Shown piece by piece: positions 1-7,823 of a stretch of DNA of 64,000 bases (its first letter is position 1; each line of letters begins with the position of its first letter). The position numbers were made by a program, and so were the translations under genes. The notes below the pieces were generated by a model. That model saw nothing but the letters and a program-made list of their open reading frames with translations, was not told the DNA's origin and made no database searches. The stretch lies in NCBI RefSeq assembly GCF_001519075.1, contig NZ_KQ954244.1, forward strand, positions 1,843,090 through 1,907,089, written 5' to 3'. Source of the DNA: Novosphingobium fuchskuhlense. GTDB taxonomy: Bacteria; Pseudomonadota; Alphaproteobacteria; Sphingomonadales; Sphingomonadaceae.

Positions 1-87
1 ATGCGCGAGGCCCATGTTTCGTTTCCGGCGCAGAACCGGCTGCTGGCCAAGCTGGCGCCGATGGACCGGACTGTCACCGAACGCTGA
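1..87 (+). CDS. 3' end of an unidentified gene (partial)
   Basis: Frame 1 is open from the first base and stops with TGA at 85-87, giving 28 residues that end in MDRTVTER. The upstream part lies outside the window, so the product cannot be named. Third-position GC is high, as in neighbouring genes, which supports a real 3' end. The ATG at position 1 need not be the start. Confidence 0.35.
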   Translation: MREAHVSFPAQNRLLAKLAPMDRTVTER

Positions 88-367
88 GCGTCCGCACGGT
101 CGGCGGACCTTGATCAGATACCTTCAGGACCTCAACCCCGCGGGGTCTGCAGTCTGCTTGGACCCGCACGTTGCCACGGCGCGGCGATTCGGTGATAGCC
201 GCCCGGCTGCCGCCGGTGCATTGTCGGCAGCCCCAGCCGTTTAGGGAGGCCCACAGCCCGCCCGAAGCTGCTAGAGGGCCCCCCGCAATGAAGGCAATGT
301 CCGATGGTGGTGCGATCTGCTGTTATGGCGCATCCGGCAGGGACTGGTTTGAGGAAGGCTTGAAGAC
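88..367. other. Intergenic stretch, nothing recognised
   Basis: About 280 bases between the partial gene at the left edge and the acyl-CoA dehydrogenase gene. I see no tRNA cloverleaf, no clear terminator and no convincing ORF. The last 50 bases presumably hold the promoter of the downstream operon, but no strong -35/-10 pair is evident. Confidence 0.4.
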
Positions 368-1549
368 ATGACGATCAGCAGCGAAGCGCTGGAGATGGCG
401 GCGAAGGTCGAAGCCTTCGTGCGGGAGAAGATCTTTCCCTACGAGCAGGACCCGCGCCGCGATCATCACGGCGCACCGACCGATGAACTCGTCATGGAAA
501 TGCGCGAGCTGGCCCGCGCAGCGGGGGTGCTGACGCCGCATATCAGGCCCGATGGGAGCCATTTCAACCAGCGCGAGACGGCGGTGATCCTGATCAAATC
601 GGGCCTCACCCCGCTGGGCATGCTCGCCTGCAACACCCAGGCACCGGACGAGGGCAACATGTACCTCATCGGCCATGTCGGCAGCCCGGAGCTCAAGGAT
701 CGGTTCCTGAAGCCGCTGGTGGAGGGCCGCGCGCGCTCGGCCTTCTTCATGACCGAACCGGCCGAACTGAACGGCGCGGGCGCGGACCCTTCGATGATGC
801 TGACGACCTGCCGCAAGGACGGCAACCACTGGGTGGTGAACGGCAAGAAGTGCTTCATCACCGGGGCGGAAGGGGCCAAGGTCGGCATCGTGATGGCCAA
901 ATCCGAAGATCCGGACAGCAAGGGCGGGGCGTGCATGTTCCTCGTCGATCTGCCCGATCCTGCGATCCAGATCACCGGCGTGCCCAACACCATCGACAGC
1001 TCGATGCCCGGCAGCCACGCCGAGATCACCATCGACAACTTGCGCATTCCCGCGGACCAGATGCTGGGCGATGCCGGCGAAGGCTTCAAGTACGCGCAGA
1101 TCCGCCTCAGCCCGGCGCGCCTCTCGCACTGCATGCGCTGGCTCGGCGGCTGCATGCGCGCGCAGGAAATCGCGACCGACTATGCCAACCGCCGCACGGC
1201 CTTCGGCAAGACGCTGATCGACCACGAGGGCGTCGGCTTCATGCTCGCGGAGAACATGATCGACATCAAGCAGTGCGAACTGATGATCGACTGGTGCGCA
1301 GGCGTGCTGGATACGGGCTCGCTCGGCACGGTCGAAAGTTCGATGACCAAGGTCGCGGTCTCCGAAGCGCTCATGCGCATTGCCGACAAGTGCGTGCAGG
1401 TGATGGGCGGCCTCGGCGTCACCGACAAGACCATCGTCGAGACGATGTTCCGCGAAGTGCGCGCCTTCCGCATCTATGACGGCCCGACCGAGGTCCACAA
1501 GTGGAGCCTCGCCAAGAAGCTGCGCCGTGACTGGAAGGCAGCGCAATGA
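368..1549 (+). CDS. Acyl-CoA dehydrogenase family protein (ACAD10/11-like)
   Basis: 393-residue flavoprotein of the acyl-CoA dehydrogenase fold, expected to put a trans double bond into an acyl-CoA and pass electrons to ETF. The helical N-terminus, the middle beta domain (FFMTEP then GKKCFITGA) and the C-terminal helical domain (QVMGGLGVTDKT) are all present at full family length. Near the C-terminus, YDGPTEVH has Asp where classical MCAD-type enzymes carry the catalytic Glu, a pattern I associate with the ACAD10/11 branch. The stop overlaps the start of the next gene (ATGA), a phosphotransferase-fold protein; in ACAD10/11 these two domains are fused in one protein, which supports a joint role. 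The substrate is unknown. Confidence 0.9.
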   Translation: MTISSEALEMAAKVEAFVREKIFPYEQDPRRDHHGAPTDELVMEMRELARAAGVLTPHIRPDGSHFNQRETAVILIKSGLTPLGMLACNTQAPDEGNMYLIGHVGSPELKDRFLKPLVEGRARSAFFMTEPAELNGAGADPSMMLTTCRKDGNHWVVNGKKCFITGAEGAKVGIVMAKSEDPDSKGGACMFLVDLPDPAIQITGVPNTIDSSMPGSHAEITIDNLRIPADQMLGDAGEGFKYAQIRLSPARLSHCMRWLGGCMRAQEIATDYANRRTAFGKTLIDHEGVGFMLAENMIDIKQCELMIDWCAGVLDTGSLGTVESSMTKVAVSEALMRIADKCVQVMGGLGVTDKTIVETMFREVRAFRIYDGPTEVHKWSLAKKLRRDWKAAQ

Positions 1550-2607
1550 CAGCAGACCTGGCAGCGGCGAATACCGGTGCAGGCAAGGTCCGCGTCGCGT
1601 TTGACGAGGCGGCGCTCGGGGCGTGGATGGCGGCAAACGTGGAAGGTTTTGCCGGGCCGCTGACGGTCGAGCAGTTCAACGGCGGGCAGTCGAACCCGAC
1701 GTACAAGCTGACCAAGCCGGCGCAGCGCTATGTGCTGCGCCGCAAGCCCCCGGGGCCGCTGCTGAAAGGCGCACACGACGTGCTGCGCGAAGCGCGCGTG
1801 CAGCAGGCGCTGGCCGCGACCGACGTTCCCGTCGCGCGTATCTTCGCCGTCTGCGAGGACGAGAGCGTGATCGGCAGCGCGTTCTACGTGATGGACATGG
1901 TGGAGGGGCGGATCTTCTGGGACGCGGCCTTCACCGATGTGCCCAAGGACCAGCGCGCGGCGTACTTCGACGAGATGAACCGCGTGATCGCCGCGCTCCA
2001 CTCGGTCGATGTGGCAGCCGTGGGGCTTGGCGATTACGGCCGCCCGGGCAACTACTTCGCGCGCCAGATCGGGCGGTGGTCGAAGCAGTACCTCGAGGAC
2101 GAACTCGCCGGCCGCCTGCCGGACATGGATGCGCTGGTCGAATGGCTGCCCACCGCGATCCCGGAAGGCGACGAGACCACCGTGGTCCACGGCGACTTCC
2201 GCTGCGACAACATGATCTTCGCGTCCGGCGAGCCGCGCGTGCTGGCGGTGCTCGATTGGGAGCTCTCGACGCTGGGCCATCCGCTGGCGGACTTTGCCTA
2301 TCACGCGATGATGTACCGTATGCCCGGCGATATCGTCGCGGGCCTCGGCGGCGCGGACCCTGTGCCGCTGGGCCTGCCGACCGAGGCGGACTACATCGCC
2401 GCCTACTGCGCGCGCACGGGCCGGGAGAGCATCCCCAACTGGGACTACTACCTCGCGTTCAACTTCTTCCGCCTCGCCGCGATCATGCACGGGATCAAGG
2501 GCCGCGTGCTGCGCGGCACCGCATCCAACGCGCAGGCGAGGGAACGCGCCGAAGCCCTGCCGCGCCTTGCAGCCCTGGCCCGCGAAGCCATGGAGAAATG
2601 CCGGTGA
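1546..2607 (+). CDS. Phosphotransferase (APH/choline kinase fold) family protein
   Basis: 353 residues with the kinase-like fold of aminoglycoside phosphotransferases. The catalytic loop VVHGDFRCDNMIF and the metal-binding VLDWELSTLGHP are intact, as is an N-terminal nucleotide-binding lobe (YVLRRKPPGPLL). Homologues next to acyl-CoA dehydrogenases correspond to the kinase domain of ACAD10/11, which in those proteins phosphorylates 4-hydroxyacyl-CoAs before their dehydrogenation; a similar substrate is inferred here. It starts inside the stop codon of the dehydrogenase gene, so the two are probably translationally coupled. Confidence 0.88.
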   Translation: MTADLAAANTGAGKVRVAFDEAALGAWMAANVEGFAGPLTVEQFNGGQSNPTYKLTKPAQRYVLRRKPPGPLLKGAHDVLREARVQQALAATDVPVARIFAVCEDESVIGSAFYVMDMVEGRIFWDAAFTDVPKDQRAAYFDEMNRVIAALHSVDVAAVGLGDYGRPGNYFARQIGRWSKQYLEDELAGRLPDMDALVEWLPTAIPEGDETTVVHGDFRCDNMIFASGEPRVLAVLDWELSTLGHPLADFAYHAMMYRMPGDIVAGLGGADPVPLGLPTEADYIAAYCARTGRESIPNWDYYLAFNFFRLAAIMHGIKGRVLRGTASNAQARERAEALPRLAALAREAMEKCR

Positions 2608-3461
2608 GCGCCGCAGCATCCGCCGTGCACGTGCACAAGGTCACCTCCGCGGACGGCCTCGTCCTCGTCGCCGATGATCTCGGGCCGCGCGAAGCACCGG
2701 CTGTCATTCTGCTCCACGGCGGCGGACAGACCCGCCACAGCTGGTCCGGTGCCGCAACGGCGCTCGCGCAGCGCGGCTACCGCGTCATCAACTTCGATGC
2801 GCGCGGGCATGGCGAAAGCGAATGGTCGGAGGCCGGCGCCTATTCGCTCGACGACCGCGTGGCCGATCTTGCGGCGATTACCGGCGGCCTTGATCAGCCC
2901 TTCGCGCTGGTCGGCGCCTCGCTCGGCGGGGCGACATCGATCCATTCGGTCGCGCTCGGTCTGCGCCCGGCAGCGCTCGTGCTCGTCGATATCGTGCCCC
3001 ATCCCGAGCCGCAGGGCATCAGCCGGATCGTCGGCTTCATGCGCGCGCATCCGGACGGGTTTGCCACGCTGGAAGACGCGGTCGATGCCGTCGCCGCCTA
3101 CAACCCGGATCGGCCCCGTCCGCGCGATCCCAAGGGCCTGCTGCGCAATCTGCGCCGCCGCGCCAATGGCAGGCTCTACTGGCACTGGGATCCGCGCATC
3201 GTCGCGTCGCGCCCGGAGGACCTCCACGCCATGGTGCAGGAATCCGCCGCCGTGCTGCCGCAGACCGGCATCCCCGTCCTCCTCGTGCGCGGCCTCAACA
3301 GCGATGTGGTGAGCGACGCCGGCATTGCCGCCTTCCGCGCCATCCTGCCCGGTCTCGAAGTCGCCGATGTCGGCGGGGCTGGCCACATGGTCGCCGGTGA
3401 TCGCAACGACGCCTTCAACGGCGCGGCGATGGCCTTTCTCGATCGGCACCTTCCGCTCTAG
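2598..3461 (+). CDS. Alpha/beta-fold hydrolase
   Basis: 287 residues. The oxyanion segment ILLHGGGQTRHSW, the nucleophile elbow GASLGGAT (Ser) and the late GAGHMVAGD His give a complete Ser-Asp-His hydrolase core. The reading frame is open far upstream, but ATG 2598, overlapping the previous stop by 10 bases, gives the usual family length; GTG 2604 is an alternative. It is probably the third gene of the operon with the dehydrogenase and kinase-like genes. The substrate cannot be predicted; esters, lactones or thioesters are possible. Confidence 0.85.
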   Translation: MPVSAAASAVHVHKVTSADGLVLVADDLGPREAPAVILLHGGGQTRHSWSGAATALAQRGYRVINFDARGHGESEWSEAGAYSLDDRVADLAAITGGLDQPFALVGASLGGATSIHSVALGLRPAALVLVDIVPHPEPQGISRIVGFMRAHPDGFATLEDAVDAVAAYNPDRPRPRDPKGLLRNLRRRANGRLYWHWDPRIVASRPEDLHAMVQESAAVLPQTGIPVLLVRGLNSDVVSDAGIAAFRAILPGLEVADVGGAGHMVAGDRNDAFNGAAMAFLDRHLPL

Positions 3462-3585
3462 CCGGTCCCGTACCCGCGCCGGTGCCGCCGCCGCGCCGGT
3501 TTGGCTTGCCCTCAATTTGATCAGCGTTTAGATTGACCGGCGGCGGCACTGTGCCGTCCCGGATTCGCGCGGGGGTTTGCGGCAG

Positions 3586-4491
3586 ATGGGTTCTCTGAAA
3601 TACGGCGTCTCGGTCTACAGCTACGTCAATGATTTCGGCTCGGTGATGACGCTGGAAGATGCCTTCGATCACATTGCCGATACCGGCGCGACCGGCATCG
3701 AAATCCTCGGCGAGGGCCAGGTCGAGGGCTATCCCGAACCGTCCGCCGCGTGGCTCGATACGTGGTTCGGCCTCGTTGATCGCTACAAGCTCGAACCCAC
3801 CAACATGTGTTCGTGGATCGACACGCGCGTCACGCTCACCCGCAATCTCACCGTGGAGGAAGGCGCGGCCGATCTCGCGCAGGATCTCAGGCTGGCGCAC
3901 CGGCTCGGCTTCAAGTTTCTCCGGCCCAAGTTCGGCGTCACCTCGCACGAACTCGATCCCGATCCGCAGTGGGAGGCCTATGTCGAGCGCAATCTCGATC
4001 TCGCTCACCAGCTCGGCGTGGTCATCTGCCCGGAAATCCATGCGCCCACGCCGATCAAGCACCGCGTCACCGATGCCTATATCGCCTTCATCGAACGCAC
4101 CGGCACGAAGAACTTCGGCCTGATGATCGATACCGGCATCTTCCAGGATCGCCCGCTCACGCACTGGGGCTCGCACCAGATCAACGACGAGATGCGGCAG
4201 CACATGGCGTTCCTGAACGGCATCGCGGTGCCGCCCGAGCAGTTCCTCGAGATCGCGCAGTATGTCGTGTTCATCCAGGCCAAGTTCCACGATATCGACG
4301 ACAGCCTCGAAGACCTCAACATCCCGTGGCGCCCGGTGATGTCGGCCATTCTGCGCTCGGGCTATTCGGGCTGGCTTTCCAGCGAATACGAAGGGCTGCG
4401 CAGCCCGTGGCGCGCCATCGATCAGGTTCGCCGCCAGCAGGTCCTGCTCCGCAAGCTCGAAGCCGAATACGAAGCCGGCCTCCTCGCCTGA
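3586..4491 (+). CDS. TIM-barrel sugar phosphate isomerase/epimerase-like protein; possible C-glycoside deglycosidase alpha subunit
   Basis: 301 residues of the AP-endonuclease-2/xylose-isomerase-like TIM barrel family. A metal site typical of the family is visible: Glu150 (CPEIH), Asp182 (MIDTG), His235 (KFHDID) and Glu267 (SSEYEG). The next gene, 29 bases downstream, encodes a small DUF6379-type protein. In characterised C-glycoside deglycosidases (DgpB/DgpC, CarB/CarC) a TIM barrel of this family pairs with such a small subunit and cleaves the C-C bond of 3-oxo-glycosides. That role is inferred here from pairing and metal ligands. A generic sugar isomerase/epimerase is the alternative. ATG 3586 was preferred to the TTG three codons upstream. 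Confidence 0.8.
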   Translation: MGSLKYGVSVYSYVNDFGSVMTLEDAFDHIADTGATGIEILGEGQVEGYPEPSAAWLDTWFGLVDRYKLEPTNMCSWIDTRVTLTRNLTVEEGAADLAQDLRLAHRLGFKFLRPKFGVTSHELDPDPQWEAYVERNLDLAHQLGVVICPEIHAPTPIKHRVTDAYIAFIERTGTKNFGLMIDTGIFQDRPLTHWGSHQINDEMRQHMAFLNGIAVPPEQFLEIAQYVVFIQAKFHDIDDSLEDLNIPWRPVMSAILRSGYSGWLSSEYEGLRSPWRAIDQVRRQQVLLRKLEAEYEAGLLA

Positions 4492-4520
4492 TCCCAGCCA
4501 TTATCCGGGAAACACCCCCC

Positions 4521-4925
4521 ATGCTCGAACATCAGCTCATCCAAAGCACCGGCTTCCGCAACATTGGCCCCGTCGGCGCGCGCACCGGTTTTGCCGTGCG
4601 CATCCGCATCCCCAACTACCACGGCACCCGCCTCTCGCAGCTTGATGGCTTCACCGTCACCGTCGATGGCGAGGTTTTTCCTTTCGAGCACAACCGCCTC
4701 GGCATCCGCGATGAAGTCTACACGCTGGCCGAACTGCGCGAGGAAACCAGCGCGCGCTGGGGTCTGCTCGAATGGGGCGAGATTCTCGTCGACAAACCCG
4801 GCGGTCTCGCTGCCGGCATCCACAAGGTCGAAGTGCTCGCCCGCATCCGCTATTCCTACTTCCCGCCCGATGTGCACGTGTTCCCGATGCACGAAGCGCG
4901 CCTCGCCACGCTCTGCATGGCCTAG
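4521..4925 (+). CDS. DUF6379-type small protein; possible C-glycoside deglycosidase beta subunit
   Basis: 134 residues, beta-rich and without signal or membrane segment. Features I associate with DUF6379/C-glycoside deglycosidase beta-subunit proteins are the early GFRNIGPVGARTGFAVRIR stretch, the IRIPNYHGTRLS segment and the late IRYSYFPPDVHVFP segment. It starts 29 bases after the TIM-barrel gene, so the two are likely one operon and one complex. In the DgpB/DgpC and CarB/CarC enzymes the beta subunit shapes the active site of the barrel. Family recognition is from memory of the sequence pattern, so the name should be treated as probable. Confidence 0.7.
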   Translation: MLEHQLIQSTGFRNIGPVGARTGFAVRIRIPNYHGTRLSQLDGFTVTVDGEVFPFEHNRLGIRDEVYTLAELREETSARWGLLEWGEILVDKPGGLAAGIHKVEVLARIRYSYFPPDVHVFPMHEARLATLCMA

Positions 4926-4994
4926 GGTCTCGTCCGAGACCGGCTGGCATCGGCGCCGAATGGTGGTAGGACTGCGCCTGCAGCAGGATGGCGC

Positions 4995-5609
4995 ATGGCG
5001 ACGAAGAAGCCCTATCACAAGGAAGACCTCAGGGGCGATCTGCTCAAGGCCGGCCGCGCGTGGATCGCGGCGAACGGGCATGTCGGCTTCTCGATGCGCA
5101 CGCTTGCGCAGCAGGTCGGCGTGTCGCCCGGCGCGCCCTATCACCACTTCCCCGATCGGCGCGCCTTCCTCCTCGCCCTCGCGCTGGATGGTTTCCGCGA
5201 AATGCTCGCCCGCTCGGATGCGATCGCCGCAACCTTCGATCACCCGGCGGACAAGCTGCGCGCGCTGGGCGCGGTGTTCATCCAGTTTGCCGAAGAAAGC
5301 CCGCACCTCGTTGATCTGATGTATGAAAGCGAGCTGACGACGCCCGCGATCGATCCCGAGCTCCTCGCCTTCCAGATGAGGGGGCACACCGCCGTGCGCG
5401 CCGCCGTCGCGGCCAGCATACCCGGCCTTGATGAGGAGGCGATCGAACTGCGCACCCTTGCCTTCTGGTCGGCGATCTACGGGTTCGCCTCGATGCGCCG
5501 CAAGGGCGTGATCCGTCCCGTTCCCGGCAGCGTCTCCGGCGCCATGATCGCCGACAAGCTGGCCGAGGCCATTGCCGAGCGCGCCATCGTTGCGGCGCTT
5601 GCCCCCTGA
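4995..5609 (+). CDS. TetR/AcrR family transcriptional regulator
   Basis: 204 residues with an N-terminal TetR helix-turn-helix at about residues 15-55 (MRTLAQQVGVSPGAPYHHFPDR) and an all-helical ligand domain after it. It is transcribed with the catabolic genes on both sides and probably represses this block until a pathway compound binds. The effector and operator are not identifiable by eye. Confidence 0.9.
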   Translation: MATKKPYHKEDLRGDLLKAGRAWIAANGHVGFSMRTLAQQVGVSPGAPYHHFPDRRAFLLALALDGFREMLARSDAIAATFDHPADKLRALGAVFIQFAEESPHLVDLMYESELTTPAIDPELLAFQMRGHTAVRAAVAASIPGLDEEAIELRTLAFWSAIYGFASMRRKGVIRPVPGSVSGAMIADKLAEAIAERAIVAALAP

Positions 5610-5623
5610 ACGGAAAGGCCCGC

Positions 5624-6091
5624 ATGGACAAGCTCGATCGCCAGCTGCTCGCCCTGCTCCAGGCCGATGCCTCGCGCGCGCATGCCGATCTGGCCAAGCT
5701 CGTCGGCCTTTCGCCCAGCCAGATCTCGCGCCGCGTGGCCCGGCTCGAGGCGGACGGGTACATCCGTGCCACCGTCGCGCTGCTCAGCGAGGCCGCGCTC
5801 GGCCTGCAGGTCGAAGCCTATGTCGCGGTCGCCATGGCAAGCTACGCGCCCGATGTCGTGCGCGGCTTCCATGCGCGCATTTCCGCGCTCGATGAAGTGC
5901 TCGATTGCCGCGCCACCACGGGCGATTCCGATTATCTCCTGCGCATCGTCGCGCGCGATCTCGCGTCCTACTCGCGGCTGATGAACGAGCAGCTCCTCGG
6001 CCACGGCGATGTCGCCAGCGTGCGCTCCAGCGTGGTGCTCGACCGGATCAAGCACACCACCAGCCTGCCACTGCCCCCCGTCACGGGCTGA
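5624..6091 (+). CDS. Lrp/AsnC family transcriptional regulator
   Basis: 155 residues with the standard layout. The N-terminus has the AsnC winged helix-turn-helix (LDRQLLALLQADASRA, then LVGLSPSQISRRVARLEADG). It is followed by an alpha/beta RAM effector domain. It lies 14 bases after the TetR gene, so two unrelated regulators are stacked in one catabolic operon. The ligand is unknown; amino acids or small metabolites are usual for this family. Confidence 0.92.
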   Translation: MDKLDRQLLALLQADASRAHADLAKLVGLSPSQISRRVARLEADGYIRATVALLSEAALGLQVEAYVAVAMASYAPDVVRGFHARISALDEVLDCRATTGDSDYLLRIVARDLASYSRLMNEQLLGHGDVASVRSSVVLDRIKHTTSLPLPPVTG

Positions 6092-6159
6092 AGCGCTTGC
6101 CGACCGGATCAAGCCGCGCAATAGATCGGCGGACAAGAATAAACGGGGGAGCACACCAC

Positions 6160-7446
6160 ATGCCGACAATCGCCGACAGCCTCACCTTGCCTTGCGGCGC
6201 GGTCCTGCCCAATCGGCTTGCCAAGGCGGCGATGACCGAGGGTCTCGCCGATCCGCAAGGCCGCGCGACGCCTGAACTGGAGCGGCTCTACGGCCTCTGG
6301 TCCGATGGCGGCTCGGGCCTTCTTATCAGCGGCAATGTCCAGATCGACCGCGACCACCTCGAACGCCCGGGCAACGTGATCATCGAGGGCCCGCAGGATG
6401 AAGCGGCGCTTGCGGGCCTGCGCGCGATGGCGGCGGCGGGCACGCGCGCCGGTGGGCATATCTGGATGCAGATCAGCCACGCCGGCCGCCAGACCCAGGT
6501 CACCGTCAATCCGCATCCCAAGGCGCCTTCCGCGGTTCCCGTCGGCCTTCCGGGCAAGCAGTTCGGCGTCCCCGAGGCGCTGACCGAGGCGGAGATTCTC
6601 GATCTCGTCGAACGCTTCGGCCACGCGGCCGAAGTGGCGAAGGAAACCGGCTTCACCGGTGTCCAGATCCACGCCGCGCACGGCTATCTCCTCTCGCAGT
6701 TCCTCAGCCCGCGCGCCAACTTGCGCACCGACCAGTGGGGCGGCTCCCTCGAAAACCGGGCACGGATGCTCATGGCTGTGGTCGCGCGGGTGCGGGCAGG
6801 GGTGGGGCCGGCCTTCCCCATCGGCGTGAAGCTCAACTCGGCCGATTTCCAGCGCGGCGGCTTTGCCTTCGAAGACAGCATGGTCGTCGCGCGCTGGCTG
6901 CAGGATGCGGGCGTTGATCTGCTCGAAATCTCCGGCGGTTCCTATGAACAACCCGCGATGATGGACATCGCCGGCATGGAGGCGCCCGATGCGCCGCCGC
7001 GCGCTGCCTCCACGATCGCGCGCGAGGCCTATTTCGTCGATTTCGCCAAGACCATGCGCGCCACGCTCACGATGCCGCTCCTCGTCACTGGGGGCTTCCG
7101 CAGCCGCCACGCGATGAACATGGCGCTCGAGACCGGCGGCGCCGACGTGATCGGCCTCGGCCGCCCGCTCTGCGTCGATACCGCCGGCCCCGCCAAGCTC
7201 CTCGCGGGCGCAGAGGAACTGGATCGCTGGGAAAACCGGCTCAAGCTCCTCCCGCCGTGGCTCTCGTTCCTTGGCGGCCTCAAGATGATCCGTGCGGTCG
7301 AAGGATTCGCCGTAACCTACTGGTACTACGCCCAGATCGATGCGATTGCGCGCACCGGGCGCGCCAACATCGGCATTGCCCCGTTCAAGGCGCTGCTCAC
7401 CATTCAGAACGCCGGCAAGGCCTGGCTGAAAGCAAGGAAAGGCTGA
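6160..7446 (+). CDS. NADH:flavin oxidoreductase (Old Yellow Enzyme family)
   Basis: 428-residue FMN-dependent TIM-barrel ene-reductase. The family signature HAAHGYLLSQFLSPRAN is followed by TDQWGGSLENRARM, and the FMN-phosphate region near GADVIGLGRPL is present. At this length it lacks the C-terminal Fe-S/FAD domains of 2,4-dienoyl-CoA reductase. ATG 6160 follows a purine-rich GGGGGA; the frame is open further upstream but the earlier part looks non-coding. It is likely to reduce an activated C=C bond in the same pathway as its neighbours. Confidence 0.9.
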   Translation: MPTIADSLTLPCGAVLPNRLAKAAMTEGLADPQGRATPELERLYGLWSDGGSGLLISGNVQIDRDHLERPGNVIIEGPQDEAALAGLRAMAAAGTRAGGHIWMQISHAGRQTQVTVNPHPKAPSAVPVGLPGKQFGVPEALTEAEILDLVERFGHAAEVAKETGFTGVQIHAAHGYLLSQFLSPRANLRTDQWGGSLENRARMLMAVVARVRAGVGPAFPIGVKLNSADFQRGGFAFEDSMVVARWLQDAGVDLLEISGGSYEQPAMMDIAGMEAPDAPPRAASTIAREAYFVDFAKTMRATLTMPLLVTGGFRSRHAMNMALETGGADVIGLGRPLCVDTAGPAKLLAGAEELDRWENRLKLLPPWLSFLGGLKMIRAVEGFAVTYWYYAQIDAIARTGRANIGIAPFKALLTIQNAGKAWLKARKG

Positions 7447-7451
7447 CCGCC

Positions 7452-7814
7452 ATGATCAAGCTCACCTTCTGCCTCCACCGCCTGCCGCACCTCAGCCGCG
7501 CGGAATTTCAAGACTACTGGTTCACCAACCACGCGCCCTTGGTCGCCAGCGTGCGCGATGCTTTGAAGATCCGGCGCTATGTCCAGCTTCATTCGCTGCC
7601 GAACGCGGAGGATGCCCCCTTCGCGCAGGTGCGCGGCGCGCCGGGGCCTTACGACGGCGTCGCCCAGCTGTGGTGGGACAGCCTCGAAGACCTCGCCACC
7701 GACACGCCCGAAGCCCGCGCGGCAGGCGCACTGCTGCTGGAAGACGAGCGCAAGTTCATCGATCTTGCTCGCTCGCCGCTCTGGCTGGGCGAGGAAAAGG
7801 TCATTTTCGGCTAG
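7452..7814 (+). CDS. EthD domain-containing protein
   Basis: 120 residues with the dimeric alpha/beta-barrel pattern of EthD: an N-terminal IKLTFCLHRLPHLS strand, then FQDYWFTNHAPLV, and a late WLGEEKVIF strand. EthD proteins are small accessory or enzymatic partners in degradation clusters; a precise reaction cannot be assigned. It begins five bases after the Old Yellow Enzyme stop, so the pair is co-transcribed. Confidence 0.85.
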   Translation: MIKLTFCLHRLPHLSRAEFQDYWFTNHAPLVASVRDALKIRRYVQLHSLPNAEDAPFAQVRGAPGPYDGVAQLWWDSLEDLATDTPEARAAGALLLEDERKFIDLARSPLWLGEEKVIFG

Positions 7815-7823
7815 GTCCCGATC

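Noticed and set aside
88..367. tRNA or small RNA in the left intergenic region
   Set aside because: No cloverleaf arms, T-loop or terminator could be found by eye.
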